Shown here one piece after another: positions 29,929-36,873 of a stretch of DNA of 40,118 nucleotides. Under the pieces are notes generated by a model that was not told the DNA's origin, ran no database searches, and saw nothing but the letters and a program-made list of their open reading frames with translations. Positions within the stretch are counted from its first letter, which is position 1. The number at the start of each line of letters is the position of its first letter. A program made the translations under genes and the position numbers. The DNA comes from a virus. Location: positions 1 to 40,118 of the IMG/VR virus record IMGVR_UViG_3300017713_000017. One strand, given 5' to 3'.

Positions 29929-30275
29929 TTTTTATTTTCCAACTCTTTTATTCGTTTTTCTAATTCTACAATAACCTGTTTTAGTTTTGTTTCTTGTATT
30001 CTTAAACCTTCGATTATTCCAGCTTTAATCTTATTTAAATCAACTAACGCCTTTATCTCTTGTTTTCTTTTGTGCGATCTTTGAAAGTACTCAATCAGTT
30101 CTACAGTGACTCTTTCTTCAAACGGTTGTGTTTGTTCTTTCGCCTGTTCTTTAAATTTCTCTTCTTGATCTAATCGATTTAAATCATTGATGACTTCTTG
30201 AGTTAATTGGTTTTCATCCAACCAAGGCCCCTTGATAATTTTAGGGTCTTTATCATTATCATTATCGTTTGACAT
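29925..30275 (-). CDS. Coiled-coil protein, 116 aa
   Basis: Asp/Asn-rich N-terminus (MSNDNDNDKDPKIIKGPWLD) then a long charged helix from about residue 40 to the end, with heptads in LKQVIVELEKRIKELENK. No family seen. Between bS21 and RNase H with 1-4 bp overlaps on both sides. Confidence 0.65.
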   Translation of the reverse strand: MSNDNDNDKDPKIIKGPWLDENQLTQEVINDLNRLDQEEKFKEQAKEQTQPFEERVTVELIEYFQRSHKRKQEIKALVDLNKIKAGIIEGLRIQETKLKQVIVELEKRIKELENKK

Positions 30276-30577
30276 TAGTAACCATGATTTTGTCTAAACT
30301 CTTTTCTTTTCTTTAACCATCTGGCACGACCTGCCTTTTTCTTTTCTCTTTTAATTTCTGATGGTTTCCTGTAATGAGATTTATTTTTAATATCATCTAA
30401 AAGACCATCATCCTTAATTATACGTTTAAGTTTTCTTAATGCTTTTTGGATGTCACCATTTTTTACAATAACTTGTAACCCTTTGGGTTTTACATATTCC
30501 TTTTTTTCAAAAGGTTTGTTATTAAAACTTTTATTGTGAAAAGTTCTTTTGTTTTTATTTGCACGATTATATGCCAT
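30275..30577 (-). CDS. rpsU: Ribosomal protein bS21 homologue
   Basis: After a 32-residue basic N-terminal extension, GLQVIVKNGDIQKALRKLKR and HYRKPSEIKREKKKAGRARW are the bS21 pattern (central ALRxLKR, H-Y-x-K-P-S, basic tail). bS21 sits by the anti-Shine-Dalgarno region of the 30S subunit. Phage bS21 copies are known and may swap into host ribosomes to favour phage messages. ATG 30577 has an excellent site (GGAGG, inside the end of the preceding gene). The N-terminal extension is unusual relative to the 55-70 aa bacterial protein. Confidence 0.92.
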   Translation of the reverse strand: MAYNRANKNKRTFHNKSFNNKPFEKKEYVKPKGLQVIVKNGDIQKALRKLKRIIKDDGLLDDIKNKSHYRKPSEIKREKKKAGRARWLKKRKEFRQNHGY

Positions 30578-30697
30578 TTAGCCTCCGTTTGCTAGGTTTA
30601 AAAAAAAGTGTCCTAATATCTCAAATGTAAGAGACCAGTTCACTTGTATTAGTAACATTCCTATAATAATGTAGAATATTGCTTTTAACATAGTCAT
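30578..30697 (-). CDS. Small membrane protein, 39 aa, upstream of rpsU
   Basis: ATG at 30697 or 30691; product starts MTMLKAIFYIIIGMLLIQVN, one transmembrane helix, then SLTFEILGHFFLNLANGG. Its stop touches the rpsU ATG, and its last codons form the rpsU ribosome site. The predicted +1 of its promoter (about 30692) lies at its own ATG, so the message would be leaderless unless read-through comes from 30.98 kb. Confidence 0.55.
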   Translation of the reverse strand: MTMLKAIFYIIIGMLLIQVNWSLTFEILGHFFLNLANGG

Positions 30698-30698
30698 T

Positions 30699-30734
30699 AT
30701 AATACACCTATTAGTGTGATATGTCAAGGGTTAA
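30699..30734 (-). promoter_or_regulatory. Sigma70-like promoter with TTAACCC box for rpsU unit
   Basis: Minus strand TTAACCC, TTGACA (30727-30722), 17 bp, TATTAT (30704-30699). Expected start about 30692, next to ATG 30691. Drives the 39 aa gene and rpsU. Confidence 0.8.
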
Positions 30735-30858
30735 TTTTACTTGATTTTACTGCTTTTTCGGGGGTACAATCATACACGGACACCTCTTCGGCAGGGTCTA
30801 GCGGCGATGCTAGCGTGTCGGATTTAGAACATTTTGTGGTATTATGGACAATATGCAA
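30724..30858 (-). CDS. Possible 44 aa protein with TTG start (uncertain)
   Basis: The ribosome-site-like AGAGG at 30868-30864 is five bases before TTG 30858. The frame gives HNTTKCSKSDTLASPLDPAE as its middle and ends in SSKINP, its stop overlapping the next promoter. The same frame is open further upstream, with an ATG at 30897. Codon use is GC-richer than every neighbour (TCG, CCG, GCC, GTG), and the opposite strand is also open, so a non-coding explanation is equally good. Confidence 0.3.
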   Translation of the reverse strand: MHIVHNTTKCSKSDTLASPLDPAEEVSVYDCTPEKAVKSSKINP

Positions 30859-30876
30859 TTTTACCTCTATTTTTAG

Positions 30877-30976
30877 TGCAGGCCATCCATGGCCCATGAA
30901 TGTGTTGGCGGTGCGCCATCTTACTGACGATGTGAGTTATGAAAACTCCTACTAGGCCTAGTACTCCGAACCTGCA
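30877..30976 (-). ncRNA. Structured RNA domain at the 5' end of a transcript (candidate)
   Basis: The predicted start of the 30983 promoter (about 30976) is the first base of TGCAGG (30976-30971), which pairs perfectly with CCTGCA (30882-30877) and closes a 100-base domain. Inside are hairpins GAGTT-TTCAT-AACTC, CATC-GTCAGTAA-GATG and TGGCG-CAC-CGCCA, plus the 14-base palindrome TACTAGGCCTAGTA. Further down, GACAC/GTGTC (30819-30815 with 30783-30779) encloses CTAGC-ATCGCC-GCTAG. GC is about 47% over 30781-30960 by hand count, clearly above the surroundings. It could be a leader (riboswitch-like) for a short frame or a free RNA. No class recognised. Confidence 0.55.
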
Positions 30977-30982
30977 ATATAT

Positions 30983-31018
30983 AATCTACACTATATTGAG
31001 TATATTGTCAAGGGTTAA
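30983..31018 (-). promoter_or_regulatory. Sigma70-like promoter with TTAACCC box for the GC-rich island
   Basis: Minus strand TTTAACCC, TTGACA (31011-31006), 17 bp, TAGATT (30988-30983). The box touches the stop of the 31015 gene. Expected +1 about 30976. Confidence 0.75.
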
Positions 31019-31497
31019 ATTAGACCTTGTGATTTAAAGATCATCCAAGAAGACGCAATCAAAGTAGCACCAATTAAAAGGACAAGAATTGTAAGTAATA
31101 TACCTTCAAGTAATTGTCGTCTTCTTTCCTTTTGATCGTATATTGCTTTTTGTCTTTTCTTTCTTATATCACCCTCTGTTCTTAATAGTTCTTGCCAAGC
31201 ATTTGGGCCTCTAGAAAATATGATGATTTGTTTAAGTTCATTTCGCATATCTTCAGCCTTCTTTTTGGCCATGAAGATTTGCATTGCTTCTTCTTCAATT
31301 GAACCAGACGCAAATAACTTTTTAAATATTGGGGGTTTCTTATTGTATTCTTCAGCTTTCTTAATATCTGCTACAGCGCCCATCCAGCGCCCTAGGTCTT
31401 TTCCCATTGATTCAATATCTTTACCAATGCTAAAACCTCTTTTGACTAAATTGAATGCAGCACTAGCTGTCGCTAACGCAGTTACTGGGTCTACCAA
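31015..31497 (-). CDS. Conserved phage protein with C-terminal TM helix, 160 aa
   Basis: TTG start at 31497 with AGGAC nine bases upstream; VDPVTALATASAAFNLVKRG and DIESMGKDLGRWM at the N-terminus are familiar from marine T4-like phages. A charged helical middle (EEEAMQIFMAKKKAEDMRNE) and one C-terminal transmembrane helix (about 130-152, LLEGILLTILVLLIGATLIA). Probably a membrane-facing virion or lysis-related protein; unknown. Followed directly by a promoter. Confidence 0.75.
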   Translation of the reverse strand: MVDPVTALATASAAFNLVKRGFSIGKDIESMGKDLGRWMGAVADIKKAEEYNKKPPIFKKLFASGSIEEEAMQIFMAKKKAEDMRNELKQIIIFSRGPNAWQELLRTEGDIRKKRQKAIYDQKERRRQLLEGILLTILVLLIGATLIASSWMIFKSQGLI

Positions 31498-31509
31498 TAA
31501 TTCTGTCCT

Positions 31510-31614
31510 TTACTTTTTTGTATCGAAATTATAAGGATTCAAGTCGTCTGATATTTTATCGACAAGACGCCATGCTCCGTAAACGCCTACTGTTAAAAGT
31601 AATAACCAAATCAT
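31510..31614 (-). CDS. Small membrane protein, 34 aa
   Basis: MIWLLLLTVGVYGAWRLVDK begins with one short membrane helix and continues with a polar tail (ISDDLNPYNFDTKK). The ATG at 31614 is one base after the upstream stop (TAATATG), and the stop is followed by the next gene's ribosome site. Fills the gap exactly. Confidence 0.5.
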   Translation of the reverse strand: MIWLLLLTVGVYGAWRLVDKISDDLNPYNFDTKK

Positions 31615-31615
31615 A

Positions 31616-32062
31616 TTATTGTTTTCTCATGTTGTTTAATGGATTTTCTAACGCTTTTTGAATAGAGTTTTCAACTTCTTCTTTAAGTTCTTTAAAATCT
31701 TTAACATTTTCTCTTGCATCTTCTTTTACTCTTTGTTCTACATCTTCGACAATTTTTTCTATTCTTCTAATATCTTGTCTAAGATCGTTTTTAAGTTCTT
31801 TTGCCACATCTGCAACTAGTGTTACTTCGTCCATTATCATATTTAATTCAGATTCCATAACTTCAAGTCTTTTATCAAAACCTGATAAGTCTGGTGCAGT
31901 GTAACTTAGAATCTGTTCTTTCATATCTAAGTAATCTTTATAGAAGACAAACCCTCCCCAAAGAGCACCTATGATTGACCCGAGTAAAGGTAATATAAGA
32001 AGCATCTTACTTCCTTTTACTTTTACACCAGCAAATTCTAATTCTGTTTGTTTTTTCATCAT
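31616..32062 (-). CDS. Membrane-anchored coiled-coil protein, 148 aa
   Basis: One transmembrane segment (about 19-40, KMLLILPLLGSIIGALWGGF) then a long coiled coil to the C-terminus (MESELNMIMDEVTLVADVAK and later VEDVEQRVKEDARENVKDFK). Two adjacent ATG codons at 32062 and 32059 with site GAGAGGTCA. It has the layout of the 12997 protein. A late promoter precedes it. Confidence 0.7.
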   Translation of the reverse strand: MMKKQTELEFAGVKVKGSKMLLILPLLGSIIGALWGGFVFYKDYLDMKEQILSYTAPDLSGFDKRLEVMESELNMIMDEVTLVADVAKELKNDLRQDIRRIEKIVEDVEQRVKEDARENVKDFKELKEEVENSIQKALENPLNNMRKQ

Positions 32063-32084
32063 TGACCTCTCTACTTGTCTATTA

Positions 32085-32092
32085 TATTTATA
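32085..32092 (-). promoter_or_regulatory. T4-type late promoter
   Basis: Perfect minus-strand TATAAATA, 22 bases before the ATG at 32062 and just before the previous gene's stop. Confidence 0.6.
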
Positions 32093-32093
32093 A

Positions 32094-33899
32094 TTACTCG
32101 TACTGCATATTTACAAGATCATTCATTAAAACATCTGAACCACCAAATAAAAAATACTGACTTATATTATTTGTAGGTATATATGCGTCAAGTAGTCCGT
32201 CATCTAGATAAAATTCCATATCTTGTAATGTTAGTTGTTGGTATGTGCTAAAACCATCTTGATCTGACAATGCAATCATTAAAGCAAGTTTTGTGCTATC
32301 TAGTGCAATTGTGTCATTTGTACTTACAATTTTTGCAAGTATTTTCTGTGCGACTTTTTGTTTTGCTTTTGCGATTGCAGCTTTAACTTTTTCTTCTTTA
32401 CTTTCTTCTTTTTTTGTTTCTTCCTTTTCTTCTTTTTCTTCTACTTCTCCATTAGAATCTTCTCTGTCTTCACTTTCGTTTGCGTTATCCACTTCTCTGT
32501 CACTTGATTCTGATTCTGGTTCGGATTCTGTTTCAGGCTCAGTTTCTTGCTCTGACTCAGGTTCGGATTGTACATCGGGTTCAGTACTTGTACTTTCGTC
32601 TGTTGCTCCGTTGTCTTCCACTGACTGCTCAGCATCACTATTGGACTCTTGTACTTCGATTTCTGTAGTCTCTGGCGTAGTTTCTGTAGCGCTGTTTTCA
32701 CTTACTGTCACCTCCACTGATTCAGTACTATTTATTTCTATCTCTGGCATTTCAATTTCTAATTCTGCCATTTGCATATCAATATCTGGCATTTCCATTT
32801 CCATAGCAGTATCAGGCATATCCATAATTTCAACAACATCTATTGTTTCAATTGTTTCTACTTCTAGTTCACCACCAAACTCTGTTGTCATGTTTACTTC
32901 TACAACGTTTTCTACTTCAACAATTTCTATTTCAAAAGTCATCATTTCATCTGTAGATGTTTCAAAATTTAATTCAATTACATCTACTTCCATTTCTATT
33001 GGTTCAAAATCAAACTCTATCACTGGTTGTGGTGAGTAAACTGAATCAATTACATTTTCTTGAGTTTGTTTGATCGTGGTCATTATTGTGTAATCAATAA
33101 TATTATTAATCTGTTGTACTAGTTGAGAATATGTTACTTGAAGAAAGGCATCACTAAATCCTGGCCCATAATATCCTGTATTATAACCTCTGTCTATTCC
33201 GTAAAATTCAAGCGATGCACCATCAAAAGTTTTATTAGATACATCTTGATTAAACGCATAGTCTTGAACACCTTGCCAATTCATATTTGTATAATTATGA
33301 ACATAAGTATCTACAACACTATTACCATTTTTTAATGTTAGTGTTACTTTAAATTCATCTTTACAATCACCATTAGTTTGATTACAATTAGGAACAGTAG
33401 CGTTTGACGAATGAGAATATACTTTACCACCATAGTCTATCTCTGTCATATTATTATATTCTGAAAGATCGAAATCTACAATCGCTGATCCACCGTTCAT
33501 TGATTGATTTCCTGTAGTTATTTCTACATTACTTCCCATACCATAACAATTATTTTTAGTACTACAATCAAAAACATTTGTCATTGTACCAGTATCTTGT
33601 AATTCTGTTGTAAGTAAATTAGAGGTTTGTGTTTCTTGCAATACTAAAGTTGTTGTTTGTGTTGTACTTTCAATAGATTCAATAATTGTTTCTTGATAAA
33701 GATAAGTGTCAGTGTACTCTATAAAGTCACCGATAACCTGTGAAGTTGAGTCAGTAATTGCTGATGTTATGGTTACATCTGTAACTGTGCCACCATTTGG
33801 ACCTGTGTCACCTACTTGATATTGCTGATCGTATGCGTTAGAGTAGGAATAACAACAAACCAAAAATACTAAGGCCAGTAGCTTTCTTTTTAGCATCAT
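32094..33899 (-). CDS. Secreted/virion protein with acidic repeat region, 601 aa
   Basis: Signal peptide (MLKRKLLALVFLVCCYSYSN-A) then a Thr/Ser-rich adhesin-like domain (25-270) with four Cys (C112, C118, C173, C180) in two pairs. Residues 290-400 carry repeated Glu/Met/Ile blocks (EMEMPDIDMQM, ELEIEMPEIEI) with strand-like period. Residues 410-500 are a disordered Glu/Ser/Thr/Pro stretch (EPESEQETEPETESEPESES), then a Lys/Glu helix and a C-terminal ALDSTKLALMIALSD domain. It is probably exported and surface-exposed. No enzyme motif. Its start overlaps the preceding gene by 62 bp. Confidence 0.75.
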   Translation of the reverse strand: MMLKRKLLALVFLVCCYSYSNAYDQQYQVGDTGPNGGTVTDVTITSAITDSTSQVIGDFIEYTDTYLYQETIIESIESTTQTTTLVLQETQTSNLLTTELQDTGTMTNVFDCSTKNNCYGMGSNVEITTGNQSMNGGSAIVDFDLSEYNNMTEIDYGGKVYSHSSNATVPNCNQTNGDCKDEFKVTLTLKNGNSVVDTYVHNYTNMNWQGVQDYAFNQDVSNKTFDGASLEFYGIDRGYNTGYYGPGFSDAFLQVTYSQLVQQINNIIDYTIMTTIKQTQENVIDSVYSPQPVIEFDFEPIEMEVDVIELNFETSTDEMMTFEIEIVEVENVVEVNMTTEFGGELEVETIETIDVVEIMDMPDTAMEMEMPDIDMQMAELEIEMPEIEINSTESVEVTVSENSATETTPETTEIEVQESNSDAEQSVEDNGATDESTSTEPDVQSEPESEQETEPETESEPESESSDREVDNANESEDREDSNGEVEEKEEKEETKKEESKEEKVKAAIAKAKQKVAQKILAKIVSTNDTIALDSTKLALMIALSDQDGFSTYQQLTLQDMEFYLDDGLLDAYIPTNNISQYFLFGGSDVLMNDLVNMQYE

Positions 33900-34392
33900 T
33901 CCATTCCTCTTCTTGTTTTTCTAAGTTGTTTTCTTTTAACCACTTCTCGTAATCAGGTCTTGCCTGTGGGTCTTCTGCCCATGCTTTTGCGGCCTCTAAA
34001 CCAATTTTGCCTTTGTAAGGACATGGTGTTCCAGCCATTTCCATTGCATTAAACACTCTTGCGTCTTGACATAACATTGAAACTGCGGCCACTTTCATAC
34101 CCATACCATATAATGCTTTAGATAATTTTAGTCTTTCACAATTTAAATCTCTAACTGTAGTTCCAGCTGCGACACCTAATACCTGTGTTTGTACTGCGGC
34201 AGATACACCTGTTGAACATACGTCTTGATTGTTTACCATTACATTGGGTGCTGATGCTGTACCAGGTGTTTTATCAACTGTTGTTGTACCTGTTACTGTC
34301 GATGATACTGTATTAGTTTCTGCAAACGCAGGTGCCACAATCATGAACAACCAATATACTGATAGTATGGCAATTATCGACTTTTTAAGCAT
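33838..34392 (-). CDS. Signal-peptide protein with Cys pairs and C-terminal TM, 184 aa
   Basis: From ATG 34392: MLKKSIIAILSVYWLFMIVA-PAFAE is a signal peptide with A-x-A cleavage; four Cys (QDVC, LNCERLK, LCQDAR, TPCPY) suggest disulfides in the periplasm. A C-terminal hydrophobic end (GLSIFGLLLFLL) may anchor it. I recall similar proteins next to the acidic protein in marine T4-like phages. ATG 34410 is another start; 34392 has GAGGGAAT upstream. Its last 62 bp encode, in another frame, the signal peptide of the next gene. Confidence 0.7.
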   Translation of the reverse strand: MLKKSIIAILSVYWLFMIVAPAFAETNTVSSTVTGTTTVDKTPGTASAPNVMVNNQDVCSTGVSAAVQTQVLGVAAGTTVRDLNCERLKLSKALYGMGMKVAAVSMLCQDARVFNAMEMAGTPCPYKGKIGLEAAKAWAEDPQARPDYEKWLKENNLEKQEEEWNDAKKKATGLSIFGLLLFLL

Positions 34393-34429
34393 GTGAAAAT
34401 ATTCCCTCATAGAATTTAGTTTTTACATC

Positions 34430-34437
34430 TATTTATA
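34430..34437 (-). promoter_or_regulatory. T4-type late promoter for the exported-protein pair
   Basis: Perfect minus-strand TATAAATA, about 37 bases before ATG 34392 (19 before 34410). Confidence 0.7.
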
Positions 34438-34522
34438 AAATCAGCGTCAAAAAAATGACACCCTAGACCAAAAATAGATGCAAGTCCTATTCCATAATTG
34501 AAATATTTTGAATTAAATTTGC

Positions 34523-34650
34523 AAAAAATGAGGGGGAAATATACCCCTGTAGTATTCTACGATAGACTTTTCGTCTATTACAGCGTTGTATGAAACGCTT
34601 CTTTCTGAGTCTAATCTTCGACTGTCTAGTCAAAGGCAGACTCCTCTGTC
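34523..34650 (-). ncRNA. Hairpin-rich 3' region ending in a terminator
   Basis: After the stop at 34651, minus strand: AGTC/GACT (34608-34623), AGCGTT-TCATAC-AACGCT (34599-34582), ATAGAC-GAAAA-GTCTAT (34578-34562), then AGGGG-loop-CCCCT (34548-34531) with CATTTTTT, a Rho-independent terminator. Three or four perfect stems in 120 bases make a structured 3' UTR or a processed small RNA. The remaining stretch 34438-34522 shows no gene. Confidence 0.55.
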
Positions 34651-35343
34651 CTATGTGAGATAATGCAGTATTGCTTCGTCAAAGTCTTTATAATAGTCCC
34701 TACCCGTTTTCTTACTGTATTGTTCAGCGTATATACTATATTTATCTTTGTGAGATTTCATAACATAGTGAGAAGGTAGAAATTTTATGTTTTTGCCTGC
34801 GACTTTATTGACACTTTCCCATATAAAATTTTGTACACCATATCTAGGTACAGAAACTTTTTTATTTTCATAATAGTGTGTTTGATACCATTTTGGGTCT
34901 GAAAAATACCATTGTGCAATATATTTAAAATCGTGTGAATTAAACTTTAAAAAACTATCATGTAAATTACAATTATCATTTGTTTCATCTGTTTTCCAAT
35001 GTCTATCAATACCAAGTATTTCACTAGAGTTAATAACATGATTAATCATAGGCGATGGGTCTTTGTTCCATGTTACATCAATATCCATGTAAATAGTTTG
35101 ATCTGTTTCTTTTGCACCGATAAACTCTGGGTCAAAAAACTTCATCATGTTCCAATGAATATGTTTTTCTTTATCTTCCTCTGATAATTCATATACATTA
35201 AATCTACCATCGATACCATCATGATTATCTGTATAACAATGTAAAGCAATATCTTTTATAGGTTCAACTATTTCATTTACTAAATCAATTGTTGATCTTC
35301 CTTTTAATTCTTTACCAAATTTTAAAACACAAAAGTTTATCAT
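34651..35343 (-). CDS. Glycosyltransferase-like protein (GT-A, DxD)
   Basis: The segment INFCVLKFGKE at the start and IYMDIDVTW (D87-x-D89) fit a small GT-A fold like that of the 7579 protein. HWNMMKFFDPEF before it and GVQNFIWESVN after also recall family members. 230 aa. Last gene of the amidinotransferase operon (ATGA overlap with it), so its acceptor may be the guanidino product or a surface sugar. Confidence 0.65.
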   Translation of the reverse strand: MINFCVLKFGKELKGRSTIDLVNEIVEPIKDIALHCYTDNHDGIDGRFNVYELSEEDKEKHIHWNMMKFFDPEFIGAKETDQTIYMDIDVTWNKDPSPMINHVINSSEILGIDRHWKTDETNDNCNLHDSFLKFNSHDFKYIAQWYFSDPKWYQTHYYENKKVSVPRYGVQNFIWESVNKVAGKNIKFLPSHYVMKSHKDKYSIYAEQYSKKTGRDYYKDFDEAILHYLT

Positions 35344-36551
35344 AGATAACTTTCACAACCACCTTCCCTTACTGTATCTAGTGTTAAACAATGTAAACCT
35401 GCATCCCAAAAATGTCTATGTCTAAATCTAGTGTAGATAGGTTCTATTCCATGTTGTCTTAATTTATTGTGTACTTCTTTTTGTTTGTTAAATGATAAAA
35501 TAGTTTTTTCATCTATGCTTAACATATTAACTTCAAAGACCGACTCTTCCATAAATCCAACCCATTCTTTTAAATATAAATCAACAAAATTTCCAAATGC
35601 TGTATTATTTTTTTCCTCATCAACATACCAAAGCATATCAGCTCGTTTTTTAGCCTTATAGTCTTCATATTCTTTTGGAAACTGTTGTTCAAAATTATTT
35701 GGATGTTCAATAATCAAACAATCCCAACCAGGCAATGTTTCTTTAAAGAAATCTTTTTCCATCCATGGTGAACCAATAACTAAACCAGGTTTTGGTATAT
35801 TCATAGAACCATCATTATGTCCACCAATATCAATAAGTTTAAATTTATATTTATGGTCTGGTCTAAATTTATTATACCATTCTGAAATTCCTTTTCTATA
35901 ATTATGTTGCCCCTCATCAATAAGTATTGTATCACCTATTCTTGTTATATGTGGTGCTGCAAAATTCCAAGTTTCCCATACATACTGTCTAAATGCAGCT
36001 GGGTCTCGTTTCATGTTTATATCAAAGTATTCTTGTTCCGTCCACAACTCATTTTTTAATTCTTGTTCATTTGGTCTAAATGGACCTAATTTACTACCAA
36101 TGTTTTTCCACATATCTTTAATTAAAGTTAGATCAACATCAAACATATCTAAAGGATGTTTACCATCTATTGCCATTTGTGGATTGTACTGAGCACTTAT
36201 AAGTAAATCATTACCCATAGTAATATAATTGTCTCTAGGTGACATAAGTGGTTTTGCTAATGCCATAGGGCCTTTTGATGTTTTTGATTTTTCTAAAAAC
36301 TCTCCAAAAGTCTTATGAGGATTTAAACCAAGACTATCTGCCCAACGATCATCTACTTGAATAACTTCAACACCTAAGTCTTCTAGTGTCTTCTTGATAC
36401 CATCTAAATCTTCTTTAGTCTCATACATGACTCTTTGTAAAGAATCTCTTAACTTTGTATCTTTAACATCTTCAAAAAATTCTGGTGAAAATACATTTCC
36501 AAGAACAACTTGTTTCAAAGGTTGCCAATGAGTCCAACTATTAACTTTCAT
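35340..36551 (-). CDS. Amidinotransferase (glycine amidinotransferase-like)
   Basis: Transfers an amidino group from arginine to an amine in this family, releasing ornithine. DIGGHNDGSMNIPKPGLVIG and the C-terminal RHRHFWDAGLHCLTLDTVRE give the His/Asp and the catalytic Cys388 of the GxHCxTxxxxR motif. From ATG 36551 it is 403 aa, near GATM/StrB1 length (about 350-420). A longer frame from 36593 would overlap more of the neighbour. Substrate unknown: glycine, lysine or an aminosugar are candidates. It lies in a tight operon with PIG-L and GNAT-like genes. Confidence 0.85.
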   Translation of the reverse strand: MKVNSWTHWQPLKQVVLGNVFSPEFFEDVKDTKLRDSLQRVMYETKEDLDGIKKTLEDLGVEVIQVDDRWADSLGLNPHKTFGEFLEKSKTSKGPMALAKPLMSPRDNYITMGNDLLISAQYNPQMAIDGKHPLDMFDVDLTLIKDMWKNIGSKLGPFRPNEQELKNELWTEQEYFDINMKRDPAAFRQYVWETWNFAAPHITRIGDTILIDEGQHNYRKGISEWYNKFRPDHKYKFKLIDIGGHNDGSMNIPKPGLVIGSPWMEKDFFKETLPGWDCLIIEHPNNFEQQFPKEYEDYKAKKRADMLWYVDEEKNNTAFGNFVDLYLKEWVGFMEESVFEVNMLSIDEKTILSFNKQKEVHNKLRQHGIEPIYTRFRHRHFWDAGLHCLTLDTVREGGCESYL

Positions 36552-36873
36552 CTGGGTAGTCCCTATATAAAAAGTGTTGAATGGTTTCAACATCTACGAG
36601 TTTATTAAAGTTTACATGTTTATCATCTATACTTTTTTCATTTCTAATAATACTTGTCATTGCATCATCTAATTGTTGCATGTTATTAAAATTCATATCA
36701 ATACGAAACTCTGGTAAGTCCATAGACCTAAATCCTAGTTTTGCTCTAGTTATTCTATATGAAACCATTCTATTCATTTTAACAAGACCATCTAAGAAAG
36801 GTTTCATCTTTCCTATAAATTCTTTAGCATCTATATTTTCATGATGATCTGCGTATATTGTATATAAGTCCAT
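36541..36873 (-). CDS. Small alpha/beta protein in amidinotransferase operon, 110 aa
   Basis: MDLYTIYADHHENIDAKEFI followed by KMKPFLDGLVKMNRMVSYRI and FRIDMNFNNMQQLDDAMTSI reads as a beta-alpha-beta dimeric ferredoxin-like (ABM/DUF6614-type) fold. Role unknown. It overlaps neighbours by 1 and 11 bp, so it is made with the amidinotransferase. Confidence 0.65.
   Translation of the reverse strand: MDLYTIYADHHENIDAKEFIGKMKPFLDGLVKMNRMVSYRITRAKLGFRSMDLPEFRIDMNFNNMQQLDDAMTSIIRNEKSIDDKHVNFNKLVDVETIQHFLYRDYPDES

Noticed and set aside
30716-30955. Plus-strand 79-codon frame (GTG start) over the GC-rich island
   Set aside because: No ribosome site, it starts inside a minus-strand promoter, and would be alone on the plus strand between minus-strand genes. 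I kept the island as structured/uncertain.
32293-33039. Long plus-strand open frame (248 codons) opposite the acidic repeat protein
   Set aside because: It mirrors the Glu-rich codons of the minus-strand gene and gives a Ser-rich low-complexity product; no ribosome site or neighbours on that strand.
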